From Candidatus Micrarchaeota archaeon UBA95 (GTDB lineage: Archaea; Micrarchaeota; Micrarchaeia; Norongarragalinales; Norongarragalinaceae), in assembly GCA_002499405.1 (NCBI GenBank), contig DALH01000026.1:1-7542 (forward strand): 7,542 nt of DNA, given 5' to 3'. Positions 1 through 6,715 of the stretch are shown one piece after another. The first letter of the stretch is position 1, and each line of letters starts with the position of its first letter. The notes under the pieces were generated by a model that saw only the letters and a list, made by a program, of their open reading frames with translations, had not been told where the DNA came from and searched no databases. The translations under genes and the position numbers were made by a program.

Positions 1-2993
1 AGGAAGCGCACTCCGTCCGAGTCCGAGAACGTAGCGGTTCCCTTCGTGGTGTCCACTGACGAAACCTTGCCGATTGCCGCGCTCAAGTCGTTCCCTATTG
101 CCCGGCCCAAAACGCCTTCAATTGCTTCAAGCAAACATTCTCCGGTCTCGCAACCCGAGTCCAGGGTTGCCGTGCCCGCGCCGTTCACTTCAATGAACGC
201 GCCCTCGCAGTTCAACGGCGCCTCAATTATTTTGTTGGGCAGCACCACCAAGCCGTTTTCCTGCGAGCGCATTCTGGACAAGGCGCGGACCTTGCTCCAG
301 TAATCAGTTAACGCGAGGCGCACGCTTCCGTCCTCGTTGTAAATGTATATTCCGTCGGTTGACAAGGAAACGGTTTGGTCGCCGTTCTGGTAATTCTCCG
401 TGAACTTGCAGCCCTTCTCCCCCAACTTGTCGAACAACCCGCCTTTGACTGACCACGCGCTTTTCTCTATCTGGAAGTAATACAATTCCTCTGGTTGAAC
501 TGCTCCAACTTGGTTTGTCATGACCGCCTTGAAGTTGAGTATCTCACTCATTCCCTCCAGTTGCTCCTCGGTTGCCGCGCCCGAGTAACTGGTTTCGCTC
601 GCCGAACCAATTCCGAGCGCGTCCGTTATTGAATCTATTCCCTGCGTGATTTGGTTGGTCGCGTTCGCGGCGGGTTCCTCGCCGCCCTCCAGTTTCTTGT
701 AGGCGAGAATCTTGTATTGCGAGTCCTTGCAGTTCGTGACGTATTGCGTGCCCAAATCGTTGTAAATCCATATGACTATCTGGGTTGGAGTCAACAAACT
801 CGTTATTTGCGAGAAGGTTTTGCTGAATTTTTCGCCGAAAACCGTGCGGCCGATGCTTTGCAGCGGTTCATTCGCGATGGTGCTCCATTTTTCCGTGGCT
901 TGCTTCGCCGCTTCTTTTGATAGTTCGTTTGCTACCTTGCTTCCTTCTGCTTTTGCCAGCTCTCTTAGGCTTTTGTATCCCCCGACCTGTAGTAGCTGTT
1001 TTTGTATGGCTGGTTTGTAGAGTATTTCGCTTGCCTTGAAGCTTGGCAGTACCACGGTTGCCCCGAGTTCCCAGACCTCGGCGATTACCAGCCACGTTAT
1101 GAATCCGGCCTTTATGCCGTCAAGTTCTTCCTCGCTGCACTCCATTCCCTTGCCGTAGTCATCCGGAACGGTTGAGGTCACCATGTCCACCATCATCAAG
1201 GCGAAGCCGACGCCGAATCCCTGGCTTAACTCCTTTGACGTCCTCCAACCGATTACGAGGGGCAGCCCGATTCCGACGGCGTAATCGTATATTTCGCTTC
1301 CGAACTTTCTTTCGATTATGCTGGTCGGCAGGACCTTGTTGGTTTTGAACGTCATCTTGGTGTAGTCGTCCGAGGTTGTGCCGCGCACGTCTTCAAAATT
1401 GGTTGAGTCGGACTGCCCGCGCCAGTTTGTTGAAATGCTCCATTTTTCCCCTGCTTTGAGGCTGGTAACTGAAGAGTCCTGTTTCGTGCTCGTTTGCGTT
1501 GACTGTGCCTTGTTTATTAGAATTACTTTTCCGGGGCTGAATGCTTCGTCTGGAACGACCACGCCCACGTCCGAGGTGAATCTTTCCAACAGTTTACCCA
1601 AGCCCATCAGGCCGGTAACGTCTTTGAAGCCCGAGGAAACCTCGCGGTTTATTATGAGTTTCAAATACTCGCTTTCTCCCCGCGAATTCATTCTGAACAG
1701 CATTCCGTTACTCAATTGAAACATCATTCTTGCGGGGCCCATCCAGCCCAAGCCGAATGCTAGGCTGCTGAAAACCTTTCTTCCGGCCAGTTGGGAAATT
1801 GTTTTGAATTTTATTAAATCCGGGTCTATTTTGTCCGCAATCAATGTGCCTTTATCTTGCACTTGTCCAATTGTTTTTGTGAAGTCTTTCTGCGTTTTTT
1901 CTACGAATTCATCGGTTAACTTTTTTCCCGAAATAGCGGACGCGGTGCGCGACGCCTCCTCATTCAAGCGGTTTATGTCCGCCTGCAGTTTTTCCTTGTA
2001 AGCGACGCCTACTTCCCTGTTCTTCATTGCAAGCGTTCCGAACAGCATTCCCGCGTAGAACTCAAAATCGTTTATTCCGCCGGCGAACCGGACCCAGTTA
2101 TCATAAAAAGAGGGAATCAAGATGTGTTGGGCGTTTTGAAGTGTTGCCGCCGCAAGCGTGCTGTCCGCGGTGAAGTGCTGGTTTGAGGTGGCGTTCTCGT
2201 CGTCGGGGTCGCCGTTGACCTCCTCGGTCGGCGCGTAAACGAATTCACCGCTCGCAATCTCGCTGGAATAAGTGCCGTAAGTAAGGTCCGAGTCAAGGAG
2301 CGCCGCGTAACTCGCGCGGCCCGCGAAGGTTTCGTCAAGCATGCACGACTCCGGGTTTTGGGCTTCAAGTTTGTACAAGTCGGAGAGCGCGATTTCGTTG
2401 CCGCTCTCCGGCAAAGTGATTTTGAGTTCCTGCACGGGGTCCGTTGGAATTGTGGCGTCCGAGTCCGCCGGCGGAAGCAAGCCGAGTTCGCGCAACGCGT
2501 CCACGAAATCGTTTTTCTTGCCGCGCGATTCGGCGTAGGCGCGAGCAGTTACGATGTTCACTTCAAGGTCTTCGGGGACCTTGCCTTGGATTAGGCGGTT
2601 CTCCATTCCCAGACCCGTTGCCGTGTCCACGGGTTTCTCGCCGAGGAGGGTGGCCAGTTGGGTGACGGGAATGCTTTGCGCGTAAAACCCGAGGTTTTTG
2701 GCTGGGCCAGTCATGGGGTTGTCGAACGACAAGTCGTTTGCGAGCGCGTCCGCGCGCGCCAAGTCGTTTATTTCGGTTGCCGTGAACCCAAGCGTGGCGT
2801 CCCAGAGGCGTTGGCGGTCTTCGTCCGCGATTTTGTGTACGGTTACGCCCCCGCAGTAAGTGACCTGGTCCGCGGACGAGGGAGGGGCTTCAAGGGGTTC
2901 GGCTTCTTCGGCGGAAACCGTTGACACGAAAGCATAAGGCAGGAAGAGTTCCATGCAGAGCAACAGGATGACGGTTGAAGCGAATTTCTTCAT
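1..2993 (-). CDS. Giant secreted protein of unknown function, C-terminus beyond the window
   Basis: I do not recognise this protein. Reading the minus strand from the ATG at 2993 gives 997 codons without a stop before the window edge, so the gene is partial at its 3' end. Residues 1-28 form a clear signal peptide: MKK, then a hydrophobic stretch, then a likely cleavage site after VSA. An acidic, proline-containing stretch follows, so the bulk should be outside the cytoplasm. Residues about 322-400 are charged and helical, possibly coiled coil. Short hydrophobic segments lie at about 570-583, 592-609, 630-650 and 732-747; they could be buried helices or membrane-associated. Cysteines (C47, C217, C619 and several more after about 755, including a CETGEC motif) suggest disulfides in an extracellular fold. 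NMD3 lies 32 bp upstream on the same strand, but a separate TATA-like box lies 25 bp before the start. Secretion is well supported; any role, such as surface layer, adhesin or envelope machine, is speculation. Confidence 0.88.
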   Translation of the reverse strand, partial: MKKFASTVILLLCMELFLPYAFVSTVSAEEAEPLEAPPSSADQVTYCGGVTVHKIADEDRQRLWDATLGFTATEINDLARADALANDLSFDNPMTGPAKNLGFYAQSIPVTQLATLLGEKPVDTATGLGMENRLIQGKVPEDLEVNIVTARAYAESRGKKNDFVDALRELGLLPPADSDATIPTDPVQELKITLPESGNEIALSDLYKLEAQNPESCMLDETFAGRASYAALLDSDLTYGTYSSEIASGEFVYAPTEEVNGDPDDENATSNQHFTADSTLAAATLQNAQHILIPSFYDNWVRFAGGINDFEFYAGMLFGTLAMKNREVGVAYKEKLQADINRLNEEASRTASAISGKKLTDEFVEKTQKDFTKTIGQVQDKGTLIADKIDPDLIKFKTISQLAGRKVFSSLAFGLGWMGPARMMFQLSNGMLFRMNSRGESEYLKLIINREVSSGFKDVTGLMGLGKLLERFTSDVGVVVPDEAFSPGKVILINKAQSTQTSTKQDSSVTSLKAGEKWSISTNWRGQSDSTNFEDVRGTTSDDYTKMTFKTNKVLPTSIIERKFGSEIYDYAVGIGLPLVIGWRTSKELSQGFGVGFALMMVDMVTSTVPDDYGKGMECSEEELDGIKAGFITWLVIAEVWELGATVVLPSFKASEILYKPAIQKQLLQVGGYKSLRELAKAEGSKVANELSKEAAKQATEKWSTIANEPLQSIGRTVFGEKFSKTFSQITSLLTPTQIVIWIYNDLGTQYVTNCKDSQYKILAYKKLEGGEEPAANATNQITQGIDSITDALGIGSASETSYSGAATEEQLEGMSEILNFKAVMTNQVGAVQPEELYYFQIEKSAWSVKGGLFDKLGEKGCKFTENYQNGDQTVSLSTDGIYIYNEDGSVRLALTDYWSKVRALSRMRSQENGLVVLPNKIIEAPLNCEGAFIEVNGAGTATLDSGCETGECLLEAIEGVLGRAIGNDLSAAIGKVSSVDTTKGTATFSDSDGVRF

Positions 2994-3013
2994 CACAATT
3001 TTTACGGCGCGCC

Positions 3014-3022
3014 TTATTAAAA
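3014..3022 (-). promoter_or_regulatory. TATA-like box for the giant secreted protein
   Basis: On the minus strand the 32-bp gap after the NMD3 stop contains TTTTAATAA, centred about 25 bp before the ATG at 2993. This is where an archaeal TATA box sits relative to a transcript starting at or next to the initiation codon. No Shine-Dalgarno sequence precedes the ATG, which fits leaderless initiation. Read-through from NMD3 is also possible because the gap is short. Confidence 0.4.
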
Positions 3023-3025
3023 CAC

Positions 3026-3529
3026 TTATTCTAGGCGCACGCACAAAGTGGTTCGGTAAACGCGTTTGCCGTCCCGCGTCTGGGTCACGAGTTTGCGGGT
3101 CTGCTTGAATTCCATGCCCAGGGAGTGAACGAACTCTATTGCCGGTCTCTTGCGTACCACGAAGACATCTGCGCCGTGCCTGGATTCCTTGACGTCGGTG
3201 ACGTGCGTCTTCCCCGAGATTTCCTTGACGGCTTTGCGTGCCAAGGCAACTGCTTTTTCGGCTGGTCCCCTAATTTGAATTATTGCTTCGTGGTAGCCGC
3301 CCGACTGCAGGCTGCATTCGGGGCAAATGGTCTTTTCGACTTTTTCGGGCCACGCGTTGTTTACCCAGTCCTTGCCGGCGCGCACCTTCTTGCACCGCGT
3401 GCAAACCTGCAACGGTTTTCCCTTCTTTTTTCGGGTTCGGAACTGGTTTTGAAGCGTGGGCTCGCATTCAGCGCAGAACGCGCCGTTGAAAACGCCTTTC
3501 CTCCCGCACTTGGGGCACGTCTTTTGCAT
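3026..3529 (-). CDS. nmd3: Short archaeal NMD3-like zinc protein
   Basis: This 167-residue protein resembles the N-terminal part of NMD3 (COG1499). In eukaryotes NMD3 binds the large ribosomal subunit and acts as an export adaptor; archaeal members are thought to act on large-subunit maturation or stability in the cytoplasm. Visible evidence is two zinc-binding pairs of CxxC motifs: C5/C8 with C19/C22, and C43/C46 with C69/C72. A basic linker between them (RTRKKKGK) suits RNA contact. The conserved-looking GYHEAIIQIRG segment follows at about 78-88, then an alpha/beta region and a basic C-terminus. It is much shorter than eukaryotic NMD3 (about 500 residues) and appears to lack the eIF5A-like C-terminal part. 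The ATG at 3529 is about 25 bp from a TATA-like box, favouring a leaderless mRNA. It is divergent from the DUF2070 gene. The family call is good; its exact role in archaea is inferred. Confidence 0.8.
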   Translation of the reverse strand: MQKTCPKCGRKGVFNGAFCAECEPTLQNQFRTRKKKGKPLQVCTRCKKVRAGKDWVNNAWPEKVEKTICPECSLQSGGYHEAIIQIRGPAEKAVALARKAVKEISGKTHVTDVKESRHGADVFVVRKRPAIEFVHSLGMEFKQTRKLVTQTRDGKRVYRTTLCVRLE

Positions 3530-3549
3530 GGGAATTGTTTGGGAAAGCC

Positions 3550-3558
3550 TTTTTTTAA
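3550..3558. promoter_or_regulatory. Shared A/T-rich TATA box between divergent genes
   Basis: The 54-bp gap between the NMD3 start (3529) and the DUF2070 start (3584) holds one A/T tract, TTTTTTTAA. Its centre is about 25 bp from the minus-strand ATG and about 30 bp from the plus-strand ATG. Both distances fit archaeal TATA boxes driving leaderless or nearly leaderless transcripts. A purine-rich GGGAAAG at 3541-3547 could be the BRE for plus-strand transcription; the minus-strand flank is a poorer match. No Shine-Dalgarno precedes either gene. Confidence 0.5.
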
Positions 3559-3583
3559 GTTAGCGGCATTCAACTTAATTGCC

Positions 3584-5392
3584 ATGAAGGTGGACCGCAG
3601 GGCTGAAACGATTAATGCCAGTAAGGTGTTGTTCTCGCTTCCCTCCAACAAGCGCTTGCTTGCCTACTTGTTTTACTCCTGCTTTTTCGCTGGGGTGGTC
3701 CTGCGCTTGGCTTACGGGACCGAGCCGTTCGAGTCATTCGTGTTCGGCGGCTCCGAGGGAGTCCTGTTGCTGGGCTTGCCCGCGTTTTTTTCGGCGGTGT
3801 TCGCAGCGTCCCTCTTGTACCGCAAAACTTTTTTTGCCTACCTCAAGCAGTTCCTCTTCGTTTCGTTGTTGTCCGCCATGCTTGCCGCGGTAAGCGTTCT
3901 CGCCGGCGCGTTGTCAGGAAAACTCGTGTTGGTGCAATCGGAGGCGTTCGTCCTTTTGGGCAGCGCCTTGATGGTTGGGACGTGGTTCGTTGCCTTGTTC
4001 CTAGTGTTCTCGCAGAAGACGTGGAAGGCGATTCCGGTATCGTTCACCCAGAGTTTTTTCACGCTGGCGTTCATCGTGGTGTGGGCGAAGTTCGGCGCGT
4101 TTGAGAGCACGCTCACCGTGAGTTCGGGCGCGCTCGCGTTGTTGAAGAGCGTCGTCGCTTCCTCAATAATATTGTTTGCGGTGTGGGCGGTTTTCACGAT
4201 TTTGAACGCGCCCGGAAAAAAGAATTTCGGGATTTCAACGGTTCACGCCACCGCGTTGTTCTTCGCGCAGTGGCTGCGCGGCAACAAGGGCTTGGAAGAA
4301 GTGCTGGCTGACTTGAGCGAGCGCGCCCAAACCTATTTGCAGACCGTGGCCTTCAAGAACGAGTCCAACGAGGTGAAGGCGCTCTTTGTGGTACCCGGCG
4401 TGCACTACGGGCCCTTCGGCAACTTGGGCGGCAGTGAGTACCCCAGACTGATTTCGGAGGCGTTGGACAAGCGGTTCAACGCGACCACCTTCGTTTTTCA
4501 CGCCACCGTCAACCACGACTTCAACCCCACTTATTCGTCGAGCGCGCAGGGAATCGCGAACACGATTACGCGCGACGTGGAGGAGGCCCAGCATTACTCG
4601 CGGGATGCAGCGTTCCTGTCTTCCAGAAGCGGGCACTCGCGCGTGGACGGCTATTCCTTCGGCGACACCGTGTTCCTGTCGTTGTCGCGCGCGCCTTTGA
4701 CGACCGACGACATTGACTTGTCAACTGGCACGGCTCTGCGTTTCAAGGCGGAGTCCAGGGGCTTCAAGCATGTGGCGCTGGTTGACCGCCACAACTCCGT
4801 CGGCGACGGCAAGGTCTTTGAGATGGGCGCCCCCGAGTACTTTGAGTACGAGGCGGCCGTGGATGCGTTGAAGCCCGAATACAGCCAGCGTTTCCTCCTC
4901 GGCGTTTCCAAGAAGCATTTTGATTTTGATTTGAAGAGCGGGGTTGCCGGGGCGGGCCTGCGCGTCGCGGTTTTCGAAATCGGCGGGAAGCGTTCGTGCC
5001 TCCTCCTCTTTGACGCGAACAACGTTTTGTCCGAGTTCCGCGAAAAATTGTTGAAGGAGTTGGGCGACTACGGTTTTGAGTTCGTGGACTTGTTTACCAC
5101 GGACTCGCACTCCGTGAACACTATTAACGGGACTCACAACCCGCTTGGCGAACACTGCAACCAGGACTATTTGCTCGCGGTTTCGCGCGAAGCCGTTGAA
5201 GAGGCGTTGGAGGATTTGGAGCCGTGCAAGGCCGCCTTCCTGGACAAGAAGATATCATTGACCGTGTTCGGAGCCAAACGCCAAAACGAGTTGATTAGCA
5301 CCATCAACTCCGTGATTTCAATTGCGAAAATCGTGGCGCCCCTGGCGTTAATCGTTTCCGTGGTGGTTGCGCTCCTGCTCTTGGCGGTTTAA
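3584..5392 (+). CDS. DUF2070 family membrane protein
   Basis: This 602-residue integral membrane protein matches the archaeal DUF2070 family in length and architecture; the family has no established function known to me. Six hydrophobic helices are visible at about 25-44, 57-79, 84-112, 118-142, 152-172 and 184-207. A soluble domain of about 375 residues follows, and a final hydrophobic helix spans 582-602. The soluble domain carries the family hallmark region PGVHYGPFGNLGGS (271-284) and other His/Asp/Asn-rich clusters: VNHDFN (309-314), DRHNSVGDG (401-409), TTDSH (505-509) and GEHCNQD (522-528). These look like a metal or catalytic site, suggesting a membrane-anchored enzyme (inference). 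The frame is open upstream to 3125, but that part lies antisense to NMD3. The ATG at 3584 leaves NMD3 intact, gives the family-typical N-terminus and sits about 30 bp after a TATA-like box. It appears to be transcribed alone. Confidence 0.88.
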   Translation: MKVDRRAETINASKVLFSLPSNKRLLAYLFYSCFFAGVVLRLAYGTEPFESFVFGGSEGVLLLGLPAFFSAVFAASLLYRKTFFAYLKQFLFVSLLSAMLAAVSVLAGALSGKLVLVQSEAFVLLGSALMVGTWFVALFLVFSQKTWKAIPVSFTQSFFTLAFIVVWAKFGAFESTLTVSSGALALLKSVVASSIILFAVWAVFTILNAPGKKNFGISTVHATALFFAQWLRGNKGLEEVLADLSERAQTYLQTVAFKNESNEVKALFVVPGVHYGPFGNLGGSEYPRLISEALDKRFNATTFVFHATVNHDFNPTYSSSAQGIANTITRDVEEAQHYSRDAAFLSSRSGHSRVDGYSFGDTVFLSLSRAPLTTDDIDLSTGTALRFKAESRGFKHVALVDRHNSVGDGKVFEMGAPEYFEYEAAVDALKPEYSQRFLLGVSKKHFDFDLKSGVAGAGLRVAVFEIGGKRSCLLLFDANNVLSEFREKLLKELGDYGFEFVDLFTTDSHSVNTINGTHNPLGEHCNQDYLLAVSREAVEEALEDLEPCKAAFLDKKISLTVFGAKRQNELISTINSVISIAKIVAPLALIVSVVVALLLLAV

Positions 5393-5418
5393 AACAGGTT
5401 AAAGGCGTCGGTTCCAGT

Positions 5419-5434
5419 ATTATGTTTTATTTTT
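5419..5434 (+). terminator. T-rich terminator candidate after the DUF2070 gene
   Basis: About 27 bp after the DUF2070 stop the plus strand has a T-rich tract that includes TTTTATTTTT. Archaeal RNA polymerase commonly terminates at such oligo-T stretches without a hairpin. It separates the membrane-protein gene from the promoter of the restriction-modification operon. Confidence 0.45.
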
Positions 5435-5438
5435 CAGA

Positions 5439-5469
5439 CCGTGTAAGCCGCTTTAAGCGTCCTTCACCG
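5439..5469. repeat. Imperfect dyad in front of the restriction-modification promoter
   Basis: A perfect 11-bp core, CGCTTTAAGCG (5449-5459), has 5-bp arms around a central T. Pairing continues imperfectly outward, with 11 of 15 arm positions matching over the full 31 bp. It ends about 20 bp before the TATA box of the methylase gene, a plausible position for a regulator-binding site. It could instead be a fold at the 3' end of the DUF2070 transcript, or chance. No controller protein gene is seen in the window. Confidence 0.3.
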
Positions 5470-5488
5470 GAAAGCACCCTCTAAAACG

Positions 5489-5496
5489 TATTTAAA
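5489..5496 (+). promoter_or_regulatory. TATA box of the restriction-modification operon
   Basis: TATTTAAA is a near-ideal archaeal TATA box, preceded by an A-rich stretch (TAAAACG) that could serve as BRE. Its centre is about 29 bp before the ATG at 5522, so transcription should start within a few bases of the initiation codon. No Shine-Dalgarno is present, so the methylase mRNA is predicted to be leaderless or nearly so. Confidence 0.6.
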
Positions 5497-5521
5497 CGAT
5501 GTTAGATTACTATTTCTCAGA

Positions 5522-6715
5522 ATGGCTCTTGCTGGGTTTCGTGATTTACGGTTTCAAACGAATTTAGCGGGAGCACGGGCACTTACCGACGGCGCGTACG
5601 ATTTTAGGGGTATCTCCCCCACAACCCCCCTATCTTCGTTAAATCTTAATTGGACTGAAGAACAACTTCCCGAAAGAATACGCACAAAGCACGTTCACCG
5701 CTTGCATCCTTATCTTGGTAAATTTGTTCCTCAATTAGTCGAAGTTTTTTTAAGAAAAATTGAGCCACAAAAGGTTTGCGATCCGTTTTGTGGTTCGGGT
5801 ACTACCCTGGTAGAGGCTAACGCATTAGACATACCTGCAGTTGGCGCGGATATTTCAGAGTTTAATTGTCTTCTCTCAAAAGTTAAAACTGCTCATTACA
5901 ATCTGCCTAAGCTGGAGAAAGAACTTAAGTCGGTATTAGCCAAAACGGATTCTGCGGTTAATTCATCTAAACAGTTTCAAACTCAAAGCGATTATCTTAA
6001 CTGTTGGTTCGGCCACAAAGCTTTACGGCAGCTACTTGCTTATCGCACTTTGTTGAAAGATTATGAGTATTCTGATGCAATGAAAGTAATTCTTTCAAGA
6101 GCTGCACGCTCTTCCCGGTTGACTACCCATTTTGATTTGGATTTTCCGAAAAAACCGCAAACTACGCCGTACTACTGCCACAAACACCGGCGCATTTGCA
6201 AACCAACTGACGACGCAATGGCGTTTCTTTCGAGATATACTGGCGACACAATAAAACGCATCAAAGAATTCTCTAAAATACAAACACGCGCGCCAGTTCG
6301 GGTTATTTGCGGCGATTCTTCTTCCTTGCGTTTTCCAGAATTTGATGCAATAATCACTTCTCCGCCGTATTTTGGTTTGATAGATTACCACGAACAGCAC
6401 CGCTATGCTTACGAGCTTTTGGGTTTGAACGACAAGGCGGATTTGGAGATTGGTTCGGCAAAGAAAGGCAAATCCAAACCAGCTTTACAGCAATACCTTT
6501 CCGATATTTCTCGCGTTTTTAAGAACGCTAGAAAGTCTTTATCCGATGACGGAACGGTGGTTATAGTCGTGCACGACAAGAGCGAACTTTTCGAAGAACT
6601 GGCCTCAAAGTCGGGCTATTATCTTGAAGCAAAACTATCCAGAAGTGTTAACCGCCGGACTGGAATGCGTAAAACAGATTTTTTGGAAGATGTACTCGTT
6701 TGGAGGCCTGCATAA
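5522..6715 (+). CDS. Type II DNA amino-methyltransferase (m4C or m6A) of the restriction-modification pair
   Basis: This 397-residue S-adenosylmethionine-dependent enzyme should methylate an exocyclic amino group in the recognition site and protect host DNA from the downstream endonuclease. A motif X-like segment, HPYLGKFVP, lies at 62-70. Motif I, DPFCGSGTT (87-95), binds the cofactor and is followed by a motif II-like GADIS (108-112). The catalytic motif IV, TSPPY, is at 279-283. The order X, I, central region, IV places the probable target-recognition region (about 125-265) between motifs I and IV, as in alpha-type enzymes. That region contains a Cys/His cluster, YYCHKHRRIC (217-226), possibly a metal or structural site. 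The C-terminus (about 377-396) is basic, then ends in LEDVLVW, typical of this group. TSPPY fits N4-cytosine or N6-adenine methylation; the endonuclease family favours a cytosine-containing site. The stop codon overlaps the next gene's ATG. Base composition is richer in A/T than the left genes. Confidence 0.9.
   Translation: MALAGFRDLRFQTNLAGARALTDGAYDFRGISPTTPLSSLNLNWTEEQLPERIRTKHVHRLHPYLGKFVPQLVEVFLRKIEPQKVCDPFCGSGTTLVEANALDIPAVGADISEFNCLLSKVKTAHYNLPKLEKELKSVLAKTDSAVNSSKQFQTQSDYLNCWFGHKALRQLLAYRTLLKDYEYSDAMKVILSRAARSSRLTTHFDLDFPKKPQTTPYYCHKHRRICKPTDDAMAFLSRYTGDTIKRIKEFSKIQTRAPVRVICGDSSSLRFPEFDAIITSPPYFGLIDYHEQHRYAYELLGLNDKADLEIGSAKKGKSKPALQQYLSDISRVFKNARKSLSDDGTVVIVVHDKSELFEELASKSGYYLEAKLSRSVNRRTGMRKTDFLEDVLVWRPA
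6702..6706 (+). promoter_or_regulatory. Shine-Dalgarno site of the endonuclease, inside the methylase 3' end
   Basis: GGAGG lies 8 bases before the ATG at 6715 and is the only strong Shine-Dalgarno sequence found ahead of a gene in this window. It decides the endonuclease start: the alternative in-frame TTG at 6700 would begin before this site and has no leader of its own. It also implies that the endonuclease is translated as an internal cistron of the methylase mRNA. Confidence 0.65.

Noticed and set aside
46..2665. Many plus-strand frames of 65-113 codons and several minus-strand frames in the left 3 kb
   Set aside because: All overlap the continuous 997-codon minus-strand frame and have low-complexity or arginine/serine-rich translations typical of shadow frames in GC-rich coding DNA.
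3006..3013. Perfect 8-bp palindrome GGCGCGCC before the giant secreted protein
   Set aside because: It is short, has no symmetric extension and is expected by chance in GC-rich DNA. It is not followed by a T-run in the direction of NMD3 transcription.
3125..3583. Open 5' extension of the DUF2070 frame that would give a 755-residue protein
   Set aside because: It lies wholly antisense to the NMD3-like gene, whose zinc motifs are clearly real. It is soluble and unlike the family N-terminus. The ATG at 3584 has a suitable promoter spacing.
4235..5155. Minus-strand frames of 123-144 codons inside the DUF2070 gene
   Set aside because: They oppose a well-supported gene, lack domain-like features and overlap one another.
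5393..5521. Possible RNA gene, CRISPR repeat or controller-protein gene in the intergenic gap
   Set aside because: No tRNA-like or repeated units are visible and no frame of useful length starts there. The gap is explained by a terminator candidate, the dyad and a TATA box.
6700..6714. TTG start for the endonuclease giving 274 residues
   Set aside because: GGAGG at 6702-6706 is placed for the ATG at 6715 and would lie inside the coding sequence of the longer form.
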